The position numbers and the translations under genes were made by a program. From a virus, in IMG/VR virus record IMGVR_UViG_3300000235_000006, positions 9,424 through 39,722 of that record: DNA of 30,299 nucleotides. One strand, 5' to 3'. A model generated the notes under the pieces. It saw only the letters and a program-made list of their open reading frames with translations. It was not told where the DNA came from and did no database searches. Position 1 is the first letter of the stretch; each line of letters starts with the position of its first letter. Below are positions 7,732 to 16,182 of the stretch, in pieces.

Positions 7732-8499
7732 ATGAAAGATATCAATTTAATAACAACAATACCAACTGAAATAACCTCACGGGTTTCTATTTTGTCTGGA
7801 TTGGCCGCTGATATAACCTCGAAATTTAACGATCTTACAAATATAGAAACACCGAATACAACGAGTTTATTCTCTTATACAAACGAATTTGGTGAAGTTA
7901 CAAAAATATTTCCCTCTTTTACTGTATCACCTACATTAGTACCTTTTGAAAACCCCGTAACCACAGCGTTTGATGATTATGTAAGCCCGGAGGCATTTCC
8001 AGGATTTTTAGACCTATGCCATATATCAACATTTTCAATTTCTGGAATTTTATCTGCAATAATGGAGTCAATATCAGCGATATTACGTGCAATAGTATCT
8101 GCCATATCAGATATAGTTAAAAAAATTATAAAGATTTTTTCATTTTTAATTGAAAAGGTTAAATCTGTATTTGATTGGTTAATGTCAGTAATAGTAGAAA
8201 TTAATGGAAAAATCCACTCACTATATAGAAAATTTAGACAATCAAAAAGAGAGTCTCTTGATAAAGGTGATTCTGTGTTATCAATGCTTTGGGACAGAGC
8301 AATCATAATTATTAAAGGTATAATAGAAAAAATATCCGTAAAGATATCTGCATTAAAGGAATCTGTAAAAACCTTTGTTGATACGTTATTGGAAACAAGA
8401 AAAGTGTTAGGTGAACAAATAGAAACATTGATTAAACGTGTCCCAGAATGGTCAACAGATGTTGCTTGTGGCATCAAAGTAATAACTAATTTAGTATAG
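7732..8499 (+). CDS. unknown helical protein between spike and PAAR genes
   Basis: I do not recognise a family. The 255-residue protein has a Thr/Pro-rich first 95 residues, then a long, strongly amphipathic to hydrophobic helical region from ~98 to ~240 rich in Ile, Ser and Lys. The steadily alternating hydrophobic residues suggest a coiled coil or membrane-active helix bundle. There is no signal peptide. Its place between the spike and the PAAR tip, in a tight same-strand row, suggests a virion component or assembly factor of the hub, possibly injected. That role is inferred from position only. Confidence 0.5.
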   Translation: MKDINLITTIPTEITSRVSILSGLAADITSKFNDLTNIETPNTTSLFSYTNEFGEVTKIFPSFTVSPTLVPFENPVTTAFDDYVSPEAFPGFLDLCHISTFSISGILSAIMESISAILRAIVSAISDIVKKIIKIFSFLIEKVKSVFDWLMSVIVEINGKIHSLYRKFRQSKRESLDKGDSVLSMLWDRAIIIIKGIIEKISVKISALKESVKTFVDTLLETRKVLGEQIETLIKRVPEWSTDVACGIKVITNLV

Positions 8500-8508
8500 G
8501 ATACTTAT

Positions 8509-8805
8509 ATGTTACCATTGGTAAAGCTATTAGATACAACATTCGGTGTATGTGTTGGACATGAACATCCGATATCAGTTTCAGGTATTGTAATCGGTTC
8601 ACAAGGAAAAATAATAATCGATGGCTTACCTGCTGCTGTAATAATGGATACGGTGATTGCAGGGTGTGGACATACAGGTACTATCGTCTCTGGATCAGGA
8701 AAGGTTTTTGTCGGTGGTTTGCCAGCTGCAAGACTGGGTGATAGTTTCGTTGGAACATACTCTGGCACAATAACAAGTGGTTCAGGTAAAATTTTATCAA
8801 TATAA
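8509..8805 (+). CDS. PAAR-domain spike tip protein
   Basis: A 98-residue protein covering a single PAAR fold. Two PAAR-type motifs, GLPAAVIMD (39-47) and GLPAARLGD (70-78), frame Cys/His candidates for the tip zinc site: C15, H18 and H20 in CVGHEH, and C53 and H55 in CGHTG. The repeated Gly-Ser pattern is typical. The protein would sharpen the gp5-like needle for membrane penetration. Family recognition is firm; the exact metal ligands are not settled by eye. Confidence 0.85.
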   Translation: MLPLVKLLDTTFGVCVGHEHPISVSGIVIGSQGKIIIDGLPAAVIMDTVIAGCGHTGTIVSGSGKVFVGGLPAARLGDSFVGTYSGTITSGSGKILSI

Positions 8806-8814
8806 GGGTTAAAA

Positions 8815-10257
8815 ATGAATAAATTATCAAGTTTAGTGGGCAATGATTATCCAATAATGACTTATGGTTTAGATACCTCTACTACAACCATAAGTACTAA
8901 TTTGTCAAGTTTAACGGATGAAAAGGAAGCCGTAGAGGATATACTATCAACAATAAAGACTAATATGGATATAGAGCTTTTATCCAAAGAATCCTCACTT
9001 AGTGGAACATTAACAACATTCGGCAATTACGGTACATCAAATGTAGCAGAATGGAATATTGAACAATTTACTGTATTAGTATCTGGCCCACCGGTAAGTG
9101 TATCACCACCAACATCTGCAGAATATTCTGGTAATGTCACATCCTTATTTACTTCTGGAAGAACAATCGTTCCTGATAACGGCGCAGACGGTATGGCAAG
9201 ATGCACGGTCGTTAGTTCTACATACGATTCTGGTACAACAACTTTAATAGTAAGTGGTGGCATGATTACGAGTAACTTAACAGACATTCTTACTTCACAG
9301 GGTATATACGGTAAAGAGTATATTATCATAAATAATAGTGATCCACTAAAGGATTCTGTAGAATTTGTGGATGAAACAACTTTTAAGACAACCCATCAAA
9401 TACCTATCGGTACTTATATCGATATTGATGGGTCAACATCTTATATTGTATCGGCGGGGTTAGATAACACATATTTTGTTAATGGTGTCGTATCATCCAC
9501 GGTTTCAGTTATAAAGCTTATAAATGGTTCCTTATGGGATAGTGATGTAAGCATTACTAAAAATATAAGTGATTTTGATTTCGCGTATGACCATATATAT
9601 CAACCATTCGGTACAACTGGTACTTATGGTATACAAGCCAAAATAAATGCTATGTCAGGTGGAAACACAGTTATAACAAACAATAAAAATAAACAAACAT
9701 ATATAAACACTATGTATAAACAATACTCATCGTGGTCTGTATTACCCGGTACACCCGAATATATAGCAGAAAATTCTTTTGCATATCCAGGCAACACAAC
9801 ATCAACATTCACTTATGATAGAAATATATTGATAAATTGTGGTGTTGATAAAGATAAAGGTGTTAAGATAAATACTTCTGAATATATACCAACAAGTGCT
9901 AGCAGTTATACAGAATGTACAATTGTAAACGATATTTTAGAATATAGTGATACAGAAGATGTAAACCCTGTTTTTGACGATACAATGCTTACTATGCAGG
10001 TATCTGGTGGTAGTCTTATATCAGGTTGTGTTTATCAGGATGTTGTTACCTTTTTATGCCCCGGAGACCAGACCTCAATTTTAACAGAGGGTGTAAAATT
10101 AATAGGCACGTTTAATGTTGTCTCTATCACAAGATACTTTAAAGTATTGCAATCTGTATTACAGTCAAATCCGTTAGCAAATAAAACAATAATAACCATA
10201 AAAGATGGCTTACCTATAACCGAAAATATATCTACGATAAGTATTGTGGTGGAATAA
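8815..10257 (+). CDS. unknown virion/baseplate structural protein
   Basis: A 480-residue protein I cannot place in a family. After a helical N-terminal ~70 residues it is Ser/Thr/Gly/Val-rich with many predicted beta strands, as in tail and fibre proteins. VSGPPVSVSPPT near residue 90 looks like a linker. A helical interruption (IQAKINAMSGG to YKQYSSW) occurs near 275-310 before a second beta-rich part. AAGGGTTAAAAATG gives a ribosome site and start. The stop TAA directly abuts the ATG of the gp25-like gene. Position between the PAAR and gp25-like genes argues for a baseplate part. Confidence 0.55.
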   Translation: MNKLSSLVGNDYPIMTYGLDTSTTTISTNLSSLTDEKEAVEDILSTIKTNMDIELLSKESSLSGTLTTFGNYGTSNVAEWNIEQFTVLVSGPPVSVSPPTSAEYSGNVTSLFTSGRTIVPDNGADGMARCTVVSSTYDSGTTTLIVSGGMITSNLTDILTSQGIYGKEYIIINNSDPLKDSVEFVDETTFKTTHQIPIGTYIDIDGSTSYIVSAGLDNTYFVNGVVSSTVSVIKLINGSLWDSDVSITKNISDFDFAYDHIYQPFGTTGTYGIQAKINAMSGGNTVITNNKNKQTYINTMYKQYSSWSVLPGTPEYIAENSFAYPGNTTSTFTYDRNILINCGVDKDKGVKINTSEYIPTSASSYTECTIVNDILEYSDTEDVNPVFDDTMLTMQVSGGSLISGCVYQDVVTFLCPGDQTSILTEGVKLIGTFNVVSITRYFKVLQSVLQSNPLANKTIITIKDGLPITENISTISIVVE

Positions 10258-10644
10258 ATGAAAATAATATATTCAGACTTGAACAGAATGATGACAAAAA
10301 ACACACAAACTACTGATTTTGATGTGAAAAATAATGAAGATGCAGTGCGATCTTCAATATTTAATATTTTAACAACGAAGAAGCAAGAACGGCGTATGAT
10401 GCCTGAATTTGGCGCTTCTTTGGAAACAATGTTATTTGAACCAATGGATAATTATACGGCCAAAAAGATAGGAAATGTTATTTTAGAAGAAGTTTCATAT
10501 TGGGAGCCAAGAGTAATAATAAAAAACATATATGTTGTATCAAATACAGATGATATGCAATATGATATAACACTTGAATATATAATAAAATTATATAGTA
10601 ATGGGAACGTTAGTAATATAAATTTTGTCTTACGTCAAGACTAA
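10258..10644 (+). CDS. gp25-like baseplate wedge protein
   Basis: A 128-residue protein matching the gp25-like wedge family in length (T4 gp25 is 132) and features: an early Asp/Asn segment, RSSIFNILTTKKQERRMMPEFG, the LFEPMD segment, and the conserved EPR in SYWEPRV. Despite the old 'gp25-like lysozyme' label, family members are sheath-initiating wedge proteins. The start codon follows the upstream stop without a gap, so translation is coupled. Confidence 0.9.
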   Translation: MKIIYSDLNRMMTKNTQTTDFDVKNNEDAVRSSIFNILTTKKQERRMMPEFGASLETMLFEPMDNYTAKKIGNVILEEVSYWEPRVIIKNIYVVSNTDDMQYDITLEYIIKLYSNGNVSNINFVLRQD

Positions 10645-10654
10645 AGGAGCCACA

Positions 10655-12439
10655 ATGACATCAAATTTTAATGTTTTCAGTCCTGATTACATGAGTTTAG
10701 ACTTTAATACAGCTAAAGAAAGTTTGAAATCTAAATTAAGATTGAACCCTATCTTTAAAGACTTTGACTTTGAGGGATCAAATATATCCACTATGATAGA
10801 ACTTGTATCATATTTGATATCTTTGAATACATATTATATGAATATGATTGCAAAAAACTCGTTTATAACGACATCTAACATGTACGAGACTACACACATG
10901 TTATCAAGACTAAGCGGATACAATCCTTTCGGGTACAGGTCATCAAAAACAAATGTTAAAGTATCAATAAATCTAACTACTTTGAACGATTCCGTCTCTG
11001 GTGGGTATTTCAACTATAACGGTGAAAATGATAACATTATAAACATCAATGAATGGTCATTGTTAAAAAATAGTGCTGGAATCGTTACAGAATCAGGAAA
11101 TTTACTGACATTTGTTGTTGTAAATAGAATAGATGAGGTACAGGTTGATGACCTGAAAACAGCTTTTCTAATGTCTGAACCAACTTATAACATAGATTTA
11201 TATGTCAGGGAAGGATATGTTACATCATTGGCATACACGGGGTCAAATATTGTTGATAATAAGATATTTTTACCTTTTAATCCGTATGACCATGATGATA
11301 ACGTAATTGATGAATATGATACAATAAAATTGTTCGTAAATGATACAAAATGGAACCGTTTGAATGATTGGTATGAAGATGTTGAAGATATGAATGCCTA
11401 TATGTTCAAGTATAACAAATATGGTCAATATTATATTGAATTTTCATCAACAAGAAACGTACCTATATATAGTGATGCAATAGCAATGTACATTATAGTA
11501 AGTTCAGGTGTAAATGGTAATGTAGGCGTGGGAATAATAGATGCACCGGTTTCATCAGATTTTATAACAATAAACGGTACTACACTATCTACTGATTATT
11601 ATACGATAACTAATGAAGAAGCTTCTTCTGGTGGATCATCACCAGATACAATAGAAGAGATAAAGATTGGTGCAATAGGTTCATTACATTCACAATACAG
11701 AAATGTAACAAAGAATGACTATATATCACACCTTGAAACTAAATCAGATATAATCAAGGCAAGTGTATGGGGAGAACAAGATATAAGCCCAAGCGGATCA
11801 GTTATGGATTATAATAAGGTATATATATCAGTTATTCCTAATGATTTATCCATAGCTGCATTCGATAGAGTACCTGCCATAACAGGGGTCGAATCATTAA
11901 CAACACCTGTATCAGCAACAATGTATAATACAGAATTCACGGACGATGTGTTGGCCTTTCTTAAACCAAGGAAAATCATATCTGTTTATGAAACCTTTGT
12001 TTTACCTGAATTACTATATTTTGTGATTTATGGAGAAATAAAACTCAAGTTGAATTATGTATCTACACAAGTGTCACAAGATGTTAAAAACAAATTAATT
12101 TACTTTTTTTCACCTGAAAATAGAAAGTATGGTGAAATAATATCATTTATAGAGTTAGAGAATTACATATTAGATACTTCAATAGTATCACCTACCGATG
12201 GTTTCACCTATTTAAAGGGTTTAAATAGTTTTATGATTCGTGATATAAGTATAGATATATATGATCCATCTGGGTATACATCAAAAACCATAAATGAGCC
12301 AACTTCTAATTTATATCCTAAATATGTTGAGAGTGGCTTTGACTCTGCTGTTGATAATAAATTGAGAGGAATCGAACTCGGATATAATCAATTTCCATTA
12401 ATACACGCAACGAGAACGTCTATTGTATCGAGGACATAA
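10655..12439 (+). CDS. gp6-like baseplate wedge protein (baseplate J family)
   Basis: A 594-residue protein from ATG 10655, which is preceded by AAAGGAG. An in-frame TTG at 10625 would overlap gp25 and lacks a site. The opening matches gp6/J proteins: a short segment, then FEGSNISTMIELVSYLISLNTYYMNMIAKNSF. Later, VTKNDYISHLETKSDIIKASVWGEQD corresponds to the typical 'R.v...Dye' region of the J domain. Its length is near T4 gp6 (660). With the gp25-like product and a gp53-like protein it would form the wedge core. The gene follows gp25 directly, as in many contractile tails. Confidence 0.8.
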   Translation: MTSNFNVFSPDYMSLDFNTAKESLKSKLRLNPIFKDFDFEGSNISTMIELVSYLISLNTYYMNMIAKNSFITTSNMYETTHMLSRLSGYNPFGYRSSKTNVKVSINLTTLNDSVSGGYFNYNGENDNIININEWSLLKNSAGIVTESGNLLTFVVVNRIDEVQVDDLKTAFLMSEPTYNIDLYVREGYVTSLAYTGSNIVDNKIFLPFNPYDHDDNVIDEYDTIKLFVNDTKWNRLNDWYEDVEDMNAYMFKYNKYGQYYIEFSSTRNVPIYSDAIAMYIIVSSGVNGNVGVGIIDAPVSSDFITINGTTLSTDYYTITNEEASSGGSSPDTIEEIKIGAIGSLHSQYRNVTKNDYISHLETKSDIIKASVWGEQDISPSGSVMDYNKVYISVIPNDLSIAAFDRVPAITGVESLTTPVSATMYNTEFTDDVLAFLKPRKIISVYETFVLPELLYFVIYGEIKLKLNYVSTQVSQDVKNKLIYFFSPENRKYGEIISFIELENYILDTSIVSPTDGFTYLKGLNSFMIRDISIDIYDPSGYTSKTINEPTSNLYPKYVESGFDSAVDNKLRGIELGYNQFPLIHATRTSIVSRT

Positions 12440-12442
12440 TTA

Positions 12443-13324
12443 ATGACTACAAAAATAGAAAAAATGATAGTGGATGAATGGAATTCAGGGACAAAGACAG
12501 AAGTGGTAAAGTATTTAAAATCAAAGGGGTTTGAGGGCGAAGCTCAACACATAGGATTAAAACAATTTCAGGTATCTAAAATATGGTCAACCTATAAACC
12601 AGGTAAATCAACGGCTAAAACCGATATAAAAATTGGTGACAAAAAAATATCACTAAAAACAGCCAATGATCATATAATGATGTGCGCCAAACAGAATGAA
12701 TCAATTGCAACCATGATGTCCGTTGCTAGTGGTATGGATGATGAGTTTATGGTACTTTTACAAGAAGTATCCGATAAGATGAAAAAAATGGTTTCAGGTG
12801 TCTCTAATGTCACGATATCTAAAGCAAAAAAATTAGGTGATCCTATAATAAAAGATGCAGAATTGAACAATAAAGTGATACTTGATAGTTTATTGAAAGT
12901 GTTTGGAAATAAGGAGTTTAAAGCCAAGTTTATCAAAGAGATTCTATCAGGCAAGATGAAATTCGGTAATTTAAGTGATGCCTCTGCTGATTATATGTTA
13001 TACCTTACTTATAAACCCATTCTACATGACATTAATGATGGTAATTATATTCGTGATATAATTGATACAATAGATATAAGAATTGATTTTAAATCAACCC
13101 AAAAAACTCAAGGCCCGGAATCAGGCAAATATAGGTACTGGTCTGTATTACAAATAATATCAAAAGAATTTATTAAAGAAAGCTCAATGAATGAGGGTAT
13201 ATTCAATAAGCCTATATCCTTTATGATGAGTATCATAAATAAAATTAAAAATTGGTTTGATTTATTTTACTTTTTAGAAATAGAACCATATATAGAAATA
13301 GATATAAAAAATAAGGAGATTTAA
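12443..13324 (+). CDS. phage protein with PD-(D/E)xK-like nuclease motif, function uncertain
   Basis: A 293-residue protein whose residues 55-72 read KSTAKTDIKIGDKKISLKT. Asp61 followed by a strand ending Ser-Leu-Lys72 resembles the D...xxK active-site hairpin of restriction-like nucleases. An N-terminal helix-turn-helix-like region (VVKYLKSKGFEGEAQHIG) precedes it and a helical middle follows. I recall similar SLK-type proteins among structural genes of T4-like phages, but I cannot assign a role. The classical Glu is absent, replaced by Ser70, so activity is doubtful. It sits in the baseplate operon, immediately after gp6. Confidence 0.45.
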   Translation: MTTKIEKMIVDEWNSGTKTEVVKYLKSKGFEGEAQHIGLKQFQVSKIWSTYKPGKSTAKTDIKIGDKKISLKTANDHIMMCAKQNESIATMMSVASGMDDEFMVLLQEVSDKMKKMVSGVSNVTISKAKKLGDPIIKDAELNNKVILDSLLKVFGNKEFKAKFIKEILSGKMKFGNLSDASADYMLYLTYKPILHDINDGNYIRDIIDTIDIRIDFKSTQKTQGPESGKYRYWSVLQIISKEFIKESSMNEGIFNKPISFMMSIINKIKNWFDLFYFLEIEPYIEIDIKNKEI

Positions 13325-13326
13325 AA

Positions 13327-13584
13327 ATGTTAATTGATGTAAGGTGTCCTAAATGTGGCAAGACTTATGAAGATAAAATTATATTTAATGAAAATGAAGA
13401 TGTTATTTGTCCAGACTGTAATGTAAATTGTAATAAATTAAAGAGTTTTGACAGTACCTTTAGGTTAAAGTATGACAATAAAAAGGATTTATGTTCGTGG
13501 GGAGCAGAGGGATATAGTAAATCAAGATATTGGGAAGCCCAGGATAAACTAGCAAAGGGAAACATATTTCCAGTAACTAAATAA
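13327..13584 (+). CDS. small zinc-ribbon protein (FmdB-like)
   Basis: An 85-residue protein with C7xxC10 in CPKCG and C28xxC31 in CPDC, a classical zinc ribbon of the FmdB/CxxC type. A further Cys lies at 35. The C-terminal half is polar with aromatic residues. The start has a strong AAGGAGAT site. The partner is unknown. It could be a regulator or a small structural adaptor of the preceding baseplate operon. Confidence 0.65.
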   Translation: MLIDVRCPKCGKTYEDKIIFNENEDVICPDCNVNCNKLKSFDSTFRLKYDNKKDLCSWGAEGYSKSRYWEAQDKLAKGNIFPVTK

Positions 13585-13602
13585 TGAGGAGAACAATCAA
13601 CT

Positions 13603-13773
13603 GTGAATAGTAGCAAAGATTATCAAGATGAATACCTTACTGGTAGAGACATAGAGTTCATAGAGAATACATATCTAAAGATCAATAAATTAATTAAGAA
13701 TAAAGAACATGATCTTATTAATAAGAAACAATCTAAAAGAATAGATAAACATTCGGACTCTATCAGGCAATAA
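13603..13773 (+). CDS. small charged ORF, 56 residues, GTG start
   Basis: A short frame opened by GTG 13603 with GAGGAG about a dozen bases upstream, slightly long spacing. The protein is very rich in Lys, Asp, Glu, Asn and Ile, with a helix-like middle (FIENTYLKINKLIKNKEHD) and no cysteine. I do not recognise it. The opposite strand upstream may carry a leftward promoter reading antisense to it. It could be a genuine small late protein or a chance frame. Confidence 0.4.
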   Translation: MNSSKDYQDEYLTGRDIEFIENTYLKINKLIKNKEHDLINKKQSKRIDKHSDSIRQ

Positions 13774-13814
13774 TGGCTTAATGCCATATATTAACTGGCC
13801 CGACCGCTATGCTC

Positions 13815-13844
13815 ATTATGCCATACTTTGGGTAAAATGTAAAC
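13815..13844 (-). promoter_or_regulatory. candidate leftward early-type promoter (GTTTAC / CATAAT)
   Basis: On the minus strand TTTACA (13838-13843, within GTTTAC) is followed after exactly 17 bases by CATAAT (13815-13820). The -35 box matches T4 early promoter character and those seen at 22.9 and 28.5 kb. It points left, antisense to the 56-residue ORF and the zinc-ribbon gene, so any product would be an antisense or regulatory RNA. Chance occurrence in AT-rich DNA is possible. Confidence 0.35.
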
Positions 13845-13854
13845 ACATAAATTT

Positions 13855-14697
13855 ATGATTGAAACTGTTAGATTTTATAATCATGGTGGACTCGGTGACT
13901 TACATGTGTCCCGCACCTTTGTTAAAGAAATAATCAAAGAACGGCCAGACCTGCGTTTTTTTTATCATCACAAACACGACCCTTCCATATTATCCGATAT
14001 AAAAATTCCAACAGATAAGTTACATATAGGCTTAGAAAGAACAATAAAACATGAGATAAAGTTTTATTCAAATTTCTATATGAACACCTGGTATGGGTAT
14101 GATACACCCACTACCCTTAAAACATTATATGATAATTTTAAACCACTTTATAGGTCATTAAACCTAAATCAAAAAGAACTTATTTACTACTTACCCGATA
14201 TTGATTATGATAAATTTGCCATAGGGTCTATAGATAAGTTTAAATTTGACAAAAAAGTTCTAATATGTAATAATAGGGTTATTTCAGGTCAGTCTGATGG
14301 CTTTAATATGGACAACCTAATCAAATTGTTAGCCAGGAAGAATAAAAGTACATTGTTTGTGGTTACAAATAGTGATGTAGTATATAATTATAAGAAGATT
14401 AAGATGAATAATGTCATCTATTTTGATGACATACTGCCGAAAGAGAATAATTTGAATGAAATTGCTTATTTATCTACAACTTGTAATGCAATTATAGGTA
14501 AAAATTCAGGGCCACATACGTTTTGTTTCAATAAAACGAATTTATTGAGAAAAACAAATTTTATCTCATTCTGTTATGGCTGGTGGCCATTTTATGACTT
14601 TGGACTGGCAAGGGTCTGTGAAAACGTAAATTTCACAAATATTTTACCAACATTTAACATAAACGATATGGAGGTTATAATCTGTGAAAAAATTTAA
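13855..14697 (+). CDS. glycosyltransferase-like protein (GT9/heptosyltransferase-like fold), copy 1
   Basis: A 280-residue protein with a GT-B/GT9-like layout: an N-terminal NHGGLGDLHVSRTF loop like the Gly-rich acceptor loop, and a C-terminal motif LNEIAYLSTTCNAIIGKNSGPHTF like the sugar-nucleotide-binding 'GxxSGP' of heptosyltransferases. The length is short for GT9 (usually ~320-350). It is paralogous to the next gene. ATG 13855 has no Shine-Dalgarno sequence, but the start is supported by alignment to the paralogue's N-terminus. It opens the sugar cassette and overlaps the next gene by 14 bases. Donor and acceptor are unknown. Confidence 0.6.
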   Translation: MIETVRFYNHGGLGDLHVSRTFVKEIIKERPDLRFFYHHKHDPSILSDIKIPTDKLHIGLERTIKHEIKFYSNFYMNTWYGYDTPTTLKTLYDNFKPLYRSLNLNQKELIYYLPDIDYDKFAIGSIDKFKFDKKVLICNNRVISGQSDGFNMDNLIKLLARKNKSTLFVVTNSDVVYNYKKIKMNNVIYFDDILPKENNLNEIAYLSTTCNAIIGKNSGPHTFCFNKTNLLRKTNFISFCYGWWPFYDFGLARVCENVNFTNILPTFNINDMEVIICEKI

Positions 14698-15577
14698 TTC
14701 AATTGTGTTTTACAATAACTTCAATAAGGGTGATTTACATGTTGTTAGGTCTTTTTTAACCTATTTTAGAAATAAATATGATAAAGTACCTATGAAACTT
14801 AAGCATCCAAATGGAAATGAAATTCTAAAAGATATCAAATTTGATTACTTTTGGAAGCCCACTTCTAATAAATTTGATCTACGGGGCTACTATACAGCAT
14901 ACGGTGATGTTTACATAAATACCCAATATTTAGCGTATAATAGGGTATTTTTCAGAAAATTCGGTGCAACATTGTTTACCTTGTATAGTATGTTTAACAA
15001 ATCTTCGATAGATATCTTTGATGAACAGTTATCTGATGATATTTTAAGTTTCTTACCCGAAATAGATTATGACTTCTATGATGTAAAGTCATTAGATATA
15101 AGGAAAAACAGTATTCTTATATGTAATAATGATTTCTTATCAGAACAGGCGATAAAATTCAATTTTAATGATATTATAGAGTCCTTATCTACAATATTTC
15201 TTGAAAAAACCTTCTATATATCTAATAAAGATGACAATTATCCGATAATTAATAAGGAAAATGTAATATATATTGATGATATCACCAAAAATATTGAATG
15301 TAACTTAAACGAGATAAGTTATATTAGTACTAAATGTGACTACATCATTGGTCGGAATTCAGGCCCACATACATTTAGTTATACGAAGTCTAATATGTTA
15401 GATGAAAATAAGTCTTTTATAAGTTTTTCATCTAATTCTTATCTATATGGTAAGCCGGGTAATTGGATTGATTTCGGCATATCTAAACTTACCGATAAAC
15501 ATGCTAAATTTCATAATATAGATTCAACAGATTATGCCGAAAGGTTGAAAATACTCATTAAAATCATAGGCGGATAA
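14684..15577 (+). CDS. glycosyltransferase-like protein, copy 2 (paralogue)
   Basis: A 297-residue paralogue of the preceding protein. It shares FYNNFNKGDLHVVRSF at the N-terminus, the LPEIDYDFY segment and LNEISYISTKCDYIIGRNSGPHTF near the C-terminus. GGAGGT at 14670-14675, eight bases before GTG 14684, fixes an alternative start codon inside the upstream gene. The two copies are clearly diverged at DNA level, so the duplication is not recent. They may add successive sugars or act as a heterodimer; which one is not visible. Its stop shares one base with the next start. Confidence 0.6.
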   Translation: MKKFNSIVFYNNFNKGDLHVVRSFLTYFRNKYDKVPMKLKHPNGNEILKDIKFDYFWKPTSNKFDLRGYYTAYGDVYINTQYLAYNRVFFRKFGATLFTLYSMFNKSSIDIFDEQLSDDILSFLPEIDYDFYDVKSLDIRKNSILICNNDFLSEQAIKFNFNDIIESLSTIFLEKTFYISNKDDNYPIINKENVIYIDDITKNIECNLNEISYISTKCDYIIGRNSGPHTFSYTKSNMLDENKSFISFSSNSYLYGKPGNWIDFGISKLTDKHAKFHNIDSTDYAERLKILIKIIGG

Positions 15578-16182
15578 TGAAAATACAGATATTTGGTGCT
15601 GGTGGCTTTGCCAAAGAAGTATATTCCATAATAAAGAATTCACAACATGATGTGCTTCATTTTATTGATGTGGAGGAAAATGGTGATATTTATGGTCTCC
15701 CGGTAATATCTGAAAAAAATATGAGAGGCGATATTCCATCCGTGGTTGCTGTAGGTGACCCAAGATTAAGGGAAAATATAGTTAAAAACATAAGAGACCG
15801 GTATCCTAATATGAGATTTCCTGTGATAATTGACAAAAATGCAAGGATTCTCAATAGAACTTCTATTTCTATAGGCGATGGGTCAATAATTTGCTCCGGG
15901 GCGATAATAACTTGTGATATAAAAATAGGTCGTTTTTGTCAGTTTAACTTAAACACTACGATTGGACACGACACCATTATAGATGACTTTTGTACTACTG
16001 CCCCATCCGTAAATTTAAGCGGTCATACCAATGTTGGTAAACGTGTCTATTTTGGTACGGGGTCGGCCACAAAGGAATACATGTCTTTGTGTAATGATGT
16101 TACAATCGGTATGGGCTCTATGGTTGTTAAATCTATTTGCCATTCTGGGACTTATATAGGCATCCCTGCAAAGAAACTATAA
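15577..16182 (+). CDS. NeuD/PglD-type sugar N-acetyltransferase
   Basis: A 201-residue protein with the two-part architecture of the NeuD/PglD/PerB family. The N-terminal nucleotide-sugar-binding domain starts IFGAGGFAKEVYSII. A left-handed beta-helix follows (hexapeptide repeats such as IGDGSIICSGAIIT and NVGKRVYFG), ending in IGIPAKKL. The probable catalytic His lies in TTIGHDTIIDDF. The family acetylates the amino group of UDP- or GDP-linked 4-amino-4,6-dideoxy sugars, or sialic acid. Together with the aminotransferase two genes on, it suggests N-acetylation of an amino sugar. Its start and stop overlap its neighbours (TAATG-type junctions). Confidence 0.85.
   Translation: MKIQIFGAGGFAKEVYSIIKNSQHDVLHFIDVEENGDIYGLPVISEKNMRGDIPSVVAVGDPRLRENIVKNIRDRYPNMRFPVIIDKNARILNRTSISIGDGSIICSGAIITCDIKIGRFCQFNLNTTIGHDTIIDDFCTTAPSVNLSGHTNVGKRVYFGTGSATKEYMSLCNDVTIGMGSMVVKSICHSGTYIGIPAKKL

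Noticed and set aside
9900-9990. Two further GTTTAC-like sequences on the minus strand (near 9926 and 9961).
   Set aside because: They lie within a structural gene and lack a reasonable -10 box at 16-18 bases.
13774-13854. ATGGC/GCCAT inverted repeat and possible tRNA or terminator in this gap.
   Set aside because: The stem is only five pairs, no T tract follows, and no cloverleaf can be drawn.
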